NCBI GenBank assembly: GCA_965369375.1
Contig: CBDUQN010000089.1
Coordinates: forward strand, 1-12,811
Direction: 5' to 3'
Origin: CBDUQN01 sp965369375
GTDB taxonomy: Bacteria; Krumholzibacteriota; Krumholzibacteriia; Krumholzibacteriales; Krumholzibacteriaceae
Length of the DNA: 12,811 nucleotides
Shown: positions 1 through 6,927 of the stretch, one piece after another
Layout of the letters: every line of letters starts with the position of its first letter
How positions within the stretch are numbered: position 1 is the first letter of the stretch
Position numbers and translations under genes: made by a program
Notes under the pieces: model-generated
Told to the model about the DNA's origin: nothing
Database searches by the model: none
The model's input: only the letters and a program-made list of their open reading frames with translations

Positions 1-1
1 C

Positions 2-1003
2 GGCGGAGAGATCTGGAGATCCTCGAATGGAACGGACTGGATGAACGTCGCTTCAATGGGAATCGGGAATCCCGACAATTTTTTCGTTGAATGCGCAGTT
101 TTCAACAACGCTCTCTATGCCGGAACGTGGAATCAAGCGAATGGCGGGCAACTCCTGCGATCGGGTGACGGTGCAACCTGGATACATTTAATCGACGACG
201 GATTCGGGGACGTGAATAATTCGTTTATCATGCCCGGTGCCGTCTTTAACAGCCAATTCTACGCGGGGACGTTTAACTTTTTTACGGGAGGTGAAATCTG
301 GCGGTCCGACAACGGCACGGACTGGTCACAGGTGAATACCGACGGATTCGGAAGCATGTTCAATCAGTTCGCTATTCCATCGATCGAATTCAACGGCTAT
401 CTGTATGCCGGAACGTTTAACGGCATGGGCGCGCAGGTGTGGCGCTCGGATGACGGCACGAACTGGACGCAGGTCAGCGCCAACGGCTTCGACGATCTCA
501 ACAACGTGGCCATTTACATTAGCACGGTGTTCAACGGATATATGTACGCCGGCACCTCGAACACCCCCACCGGCGCGGAGATTTGGCGCTCGAACGACGG
601 CACGATCTGGACACAGGTAAATGACGACGGATTCGGCGACGCCAACAATATCTGGACCTGGCCGCGGCTCTCCTTTGGCGGCTATCTCTACGCGGGAACG
701 CAAAACGGCTTCAATGGTGGAGAGGTATGGAGATCCTCCGACGGCACGACCTGGGAAAAAGGTGGCGAGGACGGATTCGGAGACACGAACAACGAGACTG
801 TTTTTCCGTACGTTGTCTTCGAAGGATACCTCTACGCTGAAACATGGAACTCCGTTACGGGTGGAGAAATCTGGCGGTATCTGGAAGATACGAAATGGCA
901 GCAGGTCAGCCAGGATGGATTCGGCAATCCAAGTAACACCGAAGCCCTGTCATTGGTTGTATTCAACGGCGACCTGTACGCGGGAACGAGGAACGACGAG
1001 ACC
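2..1003 (+). repeat. Seven tandem 141-144 bp coding repeats
   Basis: Unit starts, placed at the GGEIW-like codons, fall at 2, 143, 287, 428, 572, 716 and 860, with a partial eighth at 1004. Spacing is 141 or 144 bp, so length changes are whole codons. The protein repeat is well kept (W-RS-DGT-W, DGFGD-N, FNGYLYAGT) while the DNA has diverged, so the expansion is not recent. More copies are likely upstream of the window. Confidence 0.9.
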
Positions 1004-1603
1004 GGCACGGAGATGTGGCTCACGCGCGAGCCGGTCGCAACGCTTCTGCAGAGCTACAGCGCATCATGCATCGGGGATCGCATCGAGATACAGTGGATCC
1101 TTTCCGAGGCCGGTGAGAAGATGCGGTTCTTCATACTCCGTGCTGACGAAGCTGATGGGGAATTCACGGAGCTCACCACCCCGGCTATTACACGGGCTGG
1201 GCTCTCCTTCACCTTCACCGATGAAGGCTGCATTCCCGGCGAAACATACGCCTACCGAGTGGATGTCGAGGACGAGGAAGGTCGAAGGACGCTCTTCGAG
1301 ACCGATCCCCTCTCAGTACCGTCGCTGCCGCTCACCCTCTTCCAGAACATCCCGAATCCGTTCAATCCTTCTACGACGATCAGGTATTACCTTCCCGAGG
1401 CGGCGCATGTGACGCTCGCGATCTATGATTCAGCCGGCAGGGAAATCGTGCGTCTCGTCGACATGGAACAACCGGGGGGACCGTACACGAGAGACTGGAA
1501 CGGACGCGACAATAGTGGTATAATGACAGCCTCCGGCGTGTACTTCTACCGGCTCACGGCGGGGAAGAAAACGATTTCAAGGAAGATGATTTTGCTCAAG
1601 TAG
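2..1603 (+). CDS. Repeat-rich secreted/surface protein with C-terminal sorting domain (5' end outside window)
   Basis: The frame is open to the first base and already encodes a repeat unit (GGEIWRSSNGTDW) before the ATG at 41, so the gene starts upstream and 41 is an internal Met. About 533 residues are visible. Residues 1-334 hold seven complete units of 47-48 residues plus a partial eighth, each with a GGEIWRS-DGT-W core, a DGFGD-NN turn and an FNG-LYAGT strand. This resembles Kelch/BNR-like beta-propeller blades. Residues about 340-440 look Fn3-like. The last 90 residues are a FlgD-like/type IX sorting domain (IPNPFNPSTT, ASGVYFYRL, a final KMILLK). Such domains are known to direct outer-membrane passage and surface anchoring; the ligand or role of the propeller is unknown. 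The next surface gene follows 7 nt after the TAG stop, suggesting co-transcription. No catalytic residues are recognised. Confidence 0.85.
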   Translation, partial: GGEIWRSSNGTDWMNVASMGIGNPDNFFVECAVFNNALYAGTWNQANGGQLLRSGDGATWIHLIDDGFGDVNNSFIMPGAVFNSQFYAGTFNFFTGGEIWRSDNGTDWSQVNTDGFGSMFNQFAIPSIEFNGYLYAGTFNGMGAQVWRSDDGTNWTQVSANGFDDLNNVAIYISTVFNGYMYAGTSNTPTGAEIWRSNDGTIWTQVNDDGFGDANNIWTWPRLSFGGYLYAGTQNGFNGGEVWRSSDGTTWEKGGEDGFGDTNNETVFPYVVFEGYLYAETWNSVTGGEIWRYLEDTKWQQVSQDGFGNPSNTEALSLVVFNGDLYAGTRNDETGTEMWLTREPVATLLQSYSASCIGDRIEIQWILSEAGEKMRFFILRADEADGEFTELTTPAITRAGLSFTFTDEGCIPGETYAYRVDVEDEEGRRTLFETDPLSVPSLPLTLFQNIPNPFNPSTTIRYYLPEAAHVTLAIYDSAGREIVRLVDMEQPGGPYTRDWNGRDNSGIMTASGVYFYRLTAGKKTISRKMILLK

Positions 1604-1610
1604 AGACGGC

Positions 1611-1973
1611 ATGAAAACAGCATCGCTGATAATTGCGCTCTTTCTGTCATTAATGCAGCCTATAGCTATCCATGCTCAGGCCATTATAATCGAGGCGGAA
1701 GAATTCTCCGATTATCACGACACCGATTTCGAGCTCATCCAGGAAGCAACCGTGTCGGGGTGCAGCGGCGGGCAGGTTCTCATCGGGCTCGATTATCCCG
1801 CAGAATGGACGGGCTATACATTTTCCTCGGATTCGATGGCAATATATAAACCCTATCTCGAGGCGCGGGGCACAGCCGGCTACCAATACACGCTTCAGCT
1901 TACGATCACACCGGATACGATGGGGAGCCCCATCATTGTCGACCTCACCTTCACCGGCGTCGGTTTCGGTTGA
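1611..1973 (+). CDS. N-terminal part of a secreted CBM6-like protein, ended by an in-frame TGA
   Basis: This 120-residue frame starts with a signal peptide (Lys2, a hydrophobic stretch, probable cleavage after IHA at residue 22). The mature part opens IIIEAEEFSDYHD, which resembles the start of CBM6/CBM35-like carbohydrate-binding modules (an IEAE opening), and contains a CSGG turn. The frame stops at TGA 1971-1973 in what looks like the middle of the module. Reading on in the same frame gives GSWRFVAG, further beta-strand-like sequence and then a sorting domain ending at 2411. I therefore take it as the first half of one 266-codon gene interrupted by TGA. It lies 7 nt after the previous stop, with no clear Shine-Dalgarno (only GAGACGG). 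Sugar binding is inferred from weak resemblance. Confidence 0.65.
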   Translation: MKTASLIIALFLSLMQPIAIHAQAIIIEAEEFSDYHDTDFELIQEATVSGCSGGQVLIGLDYPAEWTGYTFSSDSMAIYKPYLEARGTAGYQYTLQLTITPDTMGSPIIVDLTFTGVGFG

Positions 1974-2005
1974 GGATCGTGGCGTTTTGTCGCCGGGAGC
2001 GACGA
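1971..2005 (+). other. In-frame TGA followed by a stem-loop
   Basis: TGA at 1971-1973 is the only stop in the frame running from 1611 to 2411. A 7-bp stem with one U-G pair (1987-1993 with 1999-2005, core GTCGC/GCGAC) closes a CGGGA loop that starts 20 nt after the TGA. The spacing and a G among the first loop bases loosely fit the published bacterial SECIS pattern, but small GC-rich hairpins arise easily by chance. A nonsense mutation or a base-call error is the simpler explanation. Confidence 0.5.
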
Positions 2006-2066
2006 TATCGCGCTTTCGAGGCCGTCGTACACCGCGACACTCACCTTTGTCGGCGGTCCTTCCGCC

Positions 2067-2411
2067 ATGCAGGTCGATTATCTCTATTTCAACTATCTCT
2101 ACCCTCTGGACGCGGAAACGCCGGTTGCCGACACTCCATTGCTCCTCCACCAGAATTATCCCAATCCATTCAATCCCACTACGACCATCAGTTACTACCT
2201 CCCCGAGCGCGACAGGGTGAGGCTCGACATCTTCAATGCGTCGGGACTGCACGTAATTCGGCTGGTCAACAGCGAGCAGGGCGAGGGATTGCAGAATGCT
2301 CATTGGGACGGACGCGACGAAAGGGGGCGCTCGTCCCCCTCGGGAGTTTACTTCTATTACCTTACGTCGGATGGACAAACAGTCGGAAAGAAAATGATCC
2401 TCGTCAGGTAG
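2067..2411 (+). CDS. C-terminal part of the split CBM6-like protein: FlgD-like/type IX sorting domain
   Basis: The frame is open from 1974, directly after the TGA, and has its first ATG at 2067. It encodes the end of the CBM-like module (FVGGPSAMQVDYLYF), a short linker, and a complete sorting domain with NYPNPFNPTTT, WDGRDERG, SGVYFYYL and a final KKMILVR. There is no Shine-Dalgarno before 2067 and no signal peptide, so independent translation would leave a cytosolic sorting domain with no cargo. The frame and the sorting-domain motifs are intact after the TGA, so any inactivation is recent, or the stop is read through, or it is an assembly error. It ends with TAG one base before the stop of the convergent peptidase gene. 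Confidence 0.6.
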   Translation: MQVDYLYFNYLYPLDAETPVADTPLLLHQNYPNPFNPTTTISYYLPERDRVRLDIFNASGLHVIRLVNSEQGEGLQNAHWDGRDERGRSSPSGVYFYYLTSDGQTVGKKMILVR

Positions 2412-2412
2412 G

Positions 2413-4083
2413 CTATCGCTTCGCGTCACGCATCGCTTTCTTTCGTATCAGCTTGAACTCGGACCCCTCCCGCCACTCCGGGTGCACACCTTCGGCACCG
2501 AGCCTGAGGCCGATCCTGAAAAAGAGCTTTGCGTCATCGACTATGCCTGCGAGATCGGCCGTCTCGGGATCGTACTCGTCGCTCGGCCGGTGGTAGTGGT
2601 TCGCCCAGAATTCCCGCACCGTCTCACTCGTCCACTCCTTGCCGTGCTCCGCGTGATCGCTCCATCCCTTGACGAAGAGCGAGGGCACACCCGCCTTGGC
2701 AAAGCTGAAATGATCAGTCCTGAAGTACATGCCCCGTTCGGGATTGGGCTCAGGCACAACGTACCTGCCCTGCTCCTTCGCAGCGGCCTCGACATAGTCG
2801 TCGAGCTCCGATTGACCGTGACCGAAGATGGTCACGTCCTTCATCCTGCCCATCGGTATGAAGAGTTCATAGTTCAGATTCGCGATGGTTTTCGTCAGCG
2901 GAAATATGGGATTCTTCACGTAATAGTCCGAGCCGAGCAAACCAGTCTCCTCGGCGGTGACGGCGATAAAGAGAATCGATCTCGACGGCCTCTTTGCGAG
3001 CTTCGAAAATGCCTTCGCCGTTTCGAGCATGCAGGCGACGGGAAGGGCGTTGTCGGCGGCCCCGTTGTATATCGAATCGCCATCGAAAACCGGTCCGATA
3101 CCGAGATGATCCCAGTGCGCGGTGTAGACGATGCATTCATCCGCGCAATCAATACCGGGGAGGACAGCCATGACATTCTTCGATGTATCGAACCGCAGCC
3201 GGTTCACGATCCCGAGGCTGATATCCGCCTCGAGCGGCACCGGCTCGAAACCGGCTTGTGTGGCCGATTCAGCCAGTCTGTCGAAATTCCTGCCCGTTCC
3301 TTTGAAAAGTCTGCGCGCCGCATCCTGAGTGATCCAACCCTCCAGCGCGCACCGCGACATATTGCCGTCTTCCGCCTGAAGAACGAGATTGGCACCTGCT
3401 GCACCGTTGCGCAGCACCTCCCACGGGTAACCGGCGGCGGCCGTTTCGTGGACCACGATCACACCTGTAGCTCCCTGCCGCGCCGCCTCCTCGTACTTGT
3501 ACGTCCACCTGCCGTAGTAGGTCATCGTGTTCCCTTTGAAGAGACGCTCATCCTGTGTGGCGAATCCCGGATCGTTGACAAGAACGATAACGGTTTTGTT
3601 CTCCGCATCGAGGCCCTTGTAATCGTTCCAGCCGTACTCCGGTGCGACGATCCCGTAACCGGCGAAAACGAGTTCCGAATTGATGATCGCGACCCTGTCG
3701 ACGATGCGCTGGGTCGAGGCGATGTATTCATCGAGATAGGCTAAATCGAGCGTGCCGTACCTTGTCTCTATCCTCATGAAGGGCGAGGGCATTCCGGTGA
3801 TTTCGACGAGGGGAACATCCTGAAAATAGCTGCCGTTGTTGGCGCCCTCGAAACCCATTTTTTCGAACTCGGATCTGATATACTCGATCGTCTTGCGCTC
3901 ACCTTCGGTGAACGGCTTGCGTCCTTCGAACTCGTCGGAGGCGAGGGCGAGCACGTGTCTCTCGAGGTCCTTTGCATTGATGCTCTGCTGCGCTACCTGC
4001 CAGTTTGGCTGCACGGTGCAGCCCGCAATACAGCAAAGCGCGATCGGTACGATACGGATGTAAAGGGTGCTTAAGTATTTCAT
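2413..4083 (-). CDS. M28-family metallopeptidase, lipoprotein, with PA-like insert
   Basis: The start at 4083 (556 residues) is preferred over the in-frame ATG at 4173. It has AAAGG 10 nt upstream and begins directly with a lipoprotein signal peptide (basic start, hydrophobic core, lipobox IAGC, lipidated Cys22). Residues about 120-290 match a protease-associated (PA) type insert. The di-zinc catalytic domain shows H323 and D325 (TAHWDH), D344 (NGAADN), the catalytic/ligand pair E378-E379 (TAEET) and H498 (YHRPSDEY). The usual Asp of an AN-x-N-x-D motif appears to be Glu406 (ANLNYE), a conservative ligand change. Family members are mostly aminopeptidases. Here the enzyme is inferred to sit lipid-anchored at the envelope and trim peptides. 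It is convergent with the CBM-like gene and divergent from the 4418 gene. The exact substrate cannot be told. Confidence 0.88.
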   Translation of the reverse strand: MKYLSTLYIRIVPIALCCIAGCTVQPNWQVAQQSINAKDLERHVLALASDEFEGRKPFTEGERKTIEYIRSEFEKMGFEGANNGSYFQDVPLVEITGMPSPFMRIETRYGTLDLAYLDEYIASTQRIVDRVAIINSELVFAGYGIVAPEYGWNDYKGLDAENKTVIVLVNDPGFATQDERLFKGNTMTYYGRWTYKYEEAARQGATGVIVVHETAAAGYPWEVLRNGAAGANLVLQAEDGNMSRCALEGWITQDAARRLFKGTGRNFDRLAESATQAGFEPVPLEADISLGIVNRLRFDTSKNVMAVLPGIDCADECIVYTAHWDHLGIGPVFDGDSIYNGAADNALPVACMLETAKAFSKLAKRPSRSILFIAVTAEETGLLGSDYYVKNPIFPLTKTIANLNYELFIPMGRMKDVTIFGHGQSELDDYVEAAAKEQGRYVVPEPNPERGMYFRTDHFSFAKAGVPSLFVKGWSDHAEHGKEWTSETVREFWANHYHRPSDEYDPETADLAGIVDDAKLFFRIGLRLGAEGVHPEWREGSEFKLIRKKAMRDAKR

Positions 4084-4093
4084 AACGATTCTA

Positions 4094-4099
4094 CCTTTC
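4094..4099 (-). promoter_or_regulatory. Shine-Dalgarno of the M28 peptidase
   Basis: The minus strand reads GAAAGG here, 10 nt before the ATG at 4083-4081. It supports the shorter start that gives a clean lipoprotein signal, rather than the upstream in-frame ATG at 4173. Confidence 0.6.
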
Positions 4100-4224
4100 A
4101 AGGGCACTTCGATTTTCCGACTGACATTGTGAACTTTAAGTAAAATAGACGGCGGGGTAAATTCATAATGCAAAATATTTATTGAAGTTGAATGGATTTT
4201 ATGATATAGTAACGACTTGCAAAT

Positions 4225-4247
4225 CGGCTTGCGAAAAGGGGAAGCCG
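4225..4247 (+). other. Intergenic hairpin
   Basis: CGGCTT (4225-4230) pairs perfectly with AAGCCG (4242-4247) across an 11-nt purine-rich loop. CTTGC occurs twice nearby (4216-4220 and 4228-4232). It lies upstream of the TATAAT box of the 4418 gene, so it may be an operator-like site or part of a leader. No U-run follows, so it is not a terminator on this strand. Confidence 0.3.
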
Positions 4248-4284
4248 CTCTTAGCAGCCAACTTTTGCATCTTTCCCTTGTAAT

Positions 4285-4290
4285 TATAAT
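4285..4290 (+). promoter_or_regulatory. Possible -10 box for the 4418 gene
   Basis: A perfect TATAAT occurs 128 nt upstream of the start codon. The matching -35 is weak: TTTTGC at 4263-4268 gives 16-nt spacing. The phylum's promoter consensus is unknown, so this stays tentative. Confidence 0.3.
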
Positions 4291-4402
4291 AGAGGTCGAA
4301 TCATAACCACCCTACTGAGGGGGCAGCGATGTCTTCTATGCATTTCTGCAGAGCTCGCTTCAATTCCGAACAATGTTATAAATGTCATACTTGCATCTCG
4401 AG

Positions 4403-4410
4403 AAAGGAGG
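4403..4410 (+). promoter_or_regulatory. Strong Shine-Dalgarno setting the start at 4418
   Basis: AAAGGAGG lies 7 nt before ATG 4418, a near-perfect anti-16S match. It rules out the in-frame ATG at 4382, which would add 12 residues in front of the signal peptide. Confidence 0.85.
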
Positions 4411-4417
4411 CCCTTTG

Positions 4418-6844
4418 ATGGGTAATCGAACTACATTAACGGTACTGCTTTGTACATTGGTGCTGCTCGCTTTGACGACTCCCCTGTATGCTCAGTGGAT
4501 ACTGAACGGTACCGAGATCTGTACGGAGGACTGGTACCAGAGCGAACCGGCGATCACGGCCGACGGATACGGCGGAGCAATCATCGTCTGGTCGGACAGC
4601 CGAAACTGGACCGTGACCGAGTACGACCTCTACGCCCAGAGGATTGACTCCTACGGCAATATTCTCTGGACCACCGGAGGTATCGTCGTAAGCGATGCGG
4701 ACATGGATCAGTGGAAGCCGCGCATCTGCCCGGATAGGTCGGGCGGGGCTTTTATCGTATTCGAGAACGAGCAATACGGGAGCGCCACCGACATCGGTCT
4801 CGTGCATATCGATTCCGGCGGAAACGTACTCTGGACATACTGCGTCGCCTGCAACTACGGCGATCAGTGGGATCCGCAGATAATTTCGGACGGAGAGGGA
4901 GGATGCATCGTCGCGTTCGATGATTATCAAGCAACATACGGAGACATCTACGCGCAACGATTCGACTACAACGGAACCCTGCTGTGGGGCCTCTATCCGC
5001 TGCTCGTCAGCGGCGCAACACAGCACCAGTACAAGGTGCAGCTCTGCCCCGACGGGCAGCACGGCGCCATTTTTACGTGGACCGATCTTCGCAGCGCTGT
5101 GCACATATACGCCCAGCGCGTCGACGCGGACGGCGATTACCGCTGGACGGTCAACGGCACACCCGTCTGCGAGGATAACAACCTCCTCTATGCGCCGCAG
5201 ATAGTTGCGGACGGACACGGCGGAGCAATCATCACGTGGTATGACAGCCGTCATGTATCGTACTGGGCCGCGTACGCCCAACGAGTCAGTTCAATCGGCG
5301 CGAAGCTATGGACGACGAACGGCGTGCGGCTCAGCGGCACGGCGGGAGACGCTTACGAATCGCAGCTCGTGAGCGACAGCGAAGGGGGAGCAATCGTCAC
5401 GTGGGAGGACCGGCGCGGGACGAGTCACGATATCTACGTTCAACGTATCCTCTACAACGGCATCACCGGCTGGGGTCCGAGCGGCACGATAATCTGCAAT
5501 GCAGCGCAGAACCAGGACAAGCCCCATATAGCGGTCGACGGCGACGGCGGCGCGATTATCACCTGGAAGGATTACCGCAGCACCACGGCCGACATCTACG
5601 CGCAGCGCATCGGGCATTACTCCGCATTACACTGGACCGCCAATGGCGTACCGGTCTGCACCGAGGGAACCAGTGACCAGCGGCAGATGCGGCTCTGCCC
5701 CGACGAAGGCGGCGGCGCCATCATCACGTGGACGGATCACCGGAACGACCTCGACATCTACGCGCAGCGCATAGAGCGGCTCGGATTCTGGGGATACCCG
5801 TCCCCGGCGATCACCGGCGTAACCGACGTAGGCGGCGATCAGGGCGGTTGGGTTCAGGTGGATTTCGACAAATCGCGGCTCGACTTCGGCATGCTCGGAC
5901 AGGTCGATGAATATTCGATATGGCGGCGGCTCTCCGGCGAGCAAGTTGCGCTGCTGCTCGAGCAGGGTGAAACAGGTGTCGAAATCGGAAAACTGAGCAA
6001 GAATCCGGAAGGGCCGATGTACCATTTCACATCGGTCAACGGCACGCTGTACGGCTGGGAGTTCCTCGAGTATGTTGATGCCACCGGATTGGGACATCAT
6101 ACCCATACCGAACCGACACACTACGACTCGATCGCCGGCGATACCGGATGGCATCACTTCAAGGTCATCGCCCACGGTGAGGATCAGCTCGAATTCTGGG
6201 AATCGCAGGCCGACAGCGGCTATTCGGTCGACAACCTCGCCCCGAGCCCGCCATCGGGCTCCTCGGCAGAGCAGAGTTACAATCCGGAGGGGCTCAAACT
6301 CAAATGGAACGCAAACCATGAACCCGATTTCTCTCATTATGGCGTATACAAGGGAACGCCGAGCACTATGCACGGTGAAGGTGCCATGCTCGACCGCATA
6401 GAGCTTCTCGGAACGACGCAGGACACCACATATTTCGATGAAACCTGGAGATGGTGGGAGGATAGCTACCACATTATAACCGCCTTTGACAATCACGGAA
6501 ATGAAAGCAGAGGCGATTCGATCTTTCGGTGGGATATCACCGGCGATGATCCACCGGCCGTACCGCCCCTGACCTATCTCGAACAGAACTATCCGAATCC
6601 TTTCAATCCCTCGACTACGATCCATTTCGGAATCGACGTGGCGGCAGACGTCTCGCTGCGGATCTACGATGCGTCCGGCCGCGTCATACGCGACCTCGTG
6701 AACGAGAAACGAAAGGCCGCCGTCTATGATGAGACATGGGACGGCCGTGACAACCTCGGCCGGCCGGCCGCGAGCGGCATCTATTTCTACCGGCTACGCG
6801 CGGGAGATTTTATCGAAACGAAAAAGATGGTTTTAACACGGTAA
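4418..6844 (+). CDS. Secreted eight-repeat beta-propeller-like protein with Fn3-like and sorting domains (paralogue A)
   Basis: The start at 4418 gives 808 residues and a clean signal peptide, with likely cleavage after LYA at residue 25. Residues about 26-459 contain eight units of 52-57 residues with a DG-GGAII-W-D-R core, a DIYAQR strand and an LWT-NGVPVC segment. The N-terminal WILNGTEIC matches the second half of a unit, and the last unit lacks that half. This is the arrangement expected for a propeller closed by pairing of its two ends. Residues about 460-715 look Fn3-like (AEQSYNPEGLKLKW, HYGVYKGT). Residues about 717-808 are the sorting domain (NYPNPFNPSTT, WDGRDNLG, ASGIYFYRL, KKMVLTR). 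It is inferred to be surface-displayed or secreted. No catalytic or known ligand motif is recognised. The paralogue follows 83 nt downstream. Confidence 0.88.
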   Translation: MGNRTTLTVLLCTLVLLALTTPLYAQWILNGTEICTEDWYQSEPAITADGYGGAIIVWSDSRNWTVTEYDLYAQRIDSYGNILWTTGGIVVSDADMDQWKPRICPDRSGGAFIVFENEQYGSATDIGLVHIDSGGNVLWTYCVACNYGDQWDPQIISDGEGGCIVAFDDYQATYGDIYAQRFDYNGTLLWGLYPLLVSGATQHQYKVQLCPDGQHGAIFTWTDLRSAVHIYAQRVDADGDYRWTVNGTPVCEDNNLLYAPQIVADGHGGAIITWYDSRHVSYWAAYAQRVSSIGAKLWTTNGVRLSGTAGDAYESQLVSDSEGGAIVTWEDRRGTSHDIYVQRILYNGITGWGPSGTIICNAAQNQDKPHIAVDGDGGAIITWKDYRSTTADIYAQRIGHYSALHWTANGVPVCTEGTSDQRQMRLCPDEGGGAIITWTDHRNDLDIYAQRIERLGFWGYPSPAITGVTDVGGDQGGWVQVDFDKSRLDFGMLGQVDEYSIWRRLSGEQVALLLEQGETGVEIGKLSKNPEGPMYHFTSVNGTLYGWEFLEYVDATGLGHHTHTEPTHYDSIAGDTGWHHFKVIAHGEDQLEFWESQADSGYSVDNLAPSPPSGSSAEQSYNPEGLKLKWNANHEPDFSHYGVYKGTPSTMHGEGAMLDRIELLGTTQDTTYFDETWRWWEDSYHIITAFDNHGNESRGDSIFRWDITGDDPPAVPPLTYLEQNYPNPFNPSTTIHFGIDVAADVSLRIYDASGRVIRDLVNEKRKAAVYDETWDGRDNLGRPAASGIYFYRLRAGDFIETKKMVLTR
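4562..5794 (+). repeat. Eight coding repeats (about 156-171 bp) in paralogue A
   Basis: Unit starts, at the DG-x-GG codons, are 4562, 4733, 4889, 5051, 5210, 5375, 5537 and 5702, so periods are 156-171 bp. The core GGAII-W-D-R and DIYAQR are best kept in units 1 and 4-8, while units 2 and 3 are degenerate (GGAFIVFENE, GGCIVAFDD). Confidence 0.88.
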
Positions 6845-6849
6845 ACAAC

Positions 6850-6863
6850 GCGCGATTGCGCGC
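6850..6863 (+). other. Small hairpin after paralogue A
   Basis: GCGCG pairs with CGCGC across an ATTG loop, six bases past the TAA. No U-run follows, so it is unlikely to be a full intrinsic terminator. It could slow decay or weakly attenuate transcription into the next gene. Confidence 0.3.
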
Positions 6864-6913
6864 TTGACGAAGAAGAATGCAATGATGGTGAAAAAATGAA
6901 GAGCAAAATCACT

Positions 6914-6920
6914 AAGGAGG
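6914..6920 (+). promoter_or_regulatory. Strong Shine-Dalgarno of paralogue B
   Basis: AAGGAGG lies 7 nt before ATG 6928, the same strength and spacing as in paralogue A, and it fixes the start. Confidence 0.85.
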
Positions 6921-6927
6921 TCCTGCA

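Larger units (their letters stand above)
4084..4417. other. Divergent intergenic region, relatively AT-rich
   Basis: These 334 bases separate the minus-strand peptidase from the plus-strand propeller gene and are visibly richer in A and T than the genes. They must hold promoters for both directions. On the plus strand a TATAAT box is seen at 4285-4290, and on the minus strand several T/A-rich stretches (4140-4210) could serve, but no convincing paired -35/-10 is visible. A hairpin lies at 4225-4247. No small coding frame with a credible ribosome-binding site is seen. Confidence 0.6.

Noticed and set aside
41..43. ATG as the start of the first gene
   Set aside because: The repeat motif GGEIWRSSNGTDW is encoded in frame just before it, so the gene extends upstream of the window.
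1971..1973. Genome-wide reassignment of UGA to an amino acid
   Set aside because: TGA is the natural stop of rnfD (overlapping the rnfG start) and of rnfE, and all other genes end in TAG or TAA without suspicious internal TGAs.
1650..2429. A 259-codon minus-strand frame spanning the TGA-interrupted gene
   Set aside because: The plus strand encodes a signal peptide, a CBM-like module and a sorting domain in one frame; the antisense frame has no recognisable motif and overlaps the peptidase end.
2482..3744. A 420-codon open frame on the plus strand antisense to the peptidase
   Set aside because: It lies wholly inside a well-supported M28 gene on the other strand, has no recognisable domain, and reflects GC-rich codon bias.
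4231..4260. Resemblance to a cobalamin-riboswitch box (AAAAGGGGAAGCCG)
   Set aside because: The rest of the B12 box and the supporting stems are missing, and the downstream gene is a surface protein, not a cobalamin gene.
5627..6625. A 332-codon minus-strand open frame inside paralogue A
   Set aside because: It is a shadow of the repeat and Fn3-like gene; no Shine-Dalgarno or domain is seen, and similar shadows occur under paralogue B and the CBM-like gene.
6850..6863. Intrinsic terminator between the two propeller genes
   Set aside because: The stem is only 5 bp and there is no U-run.
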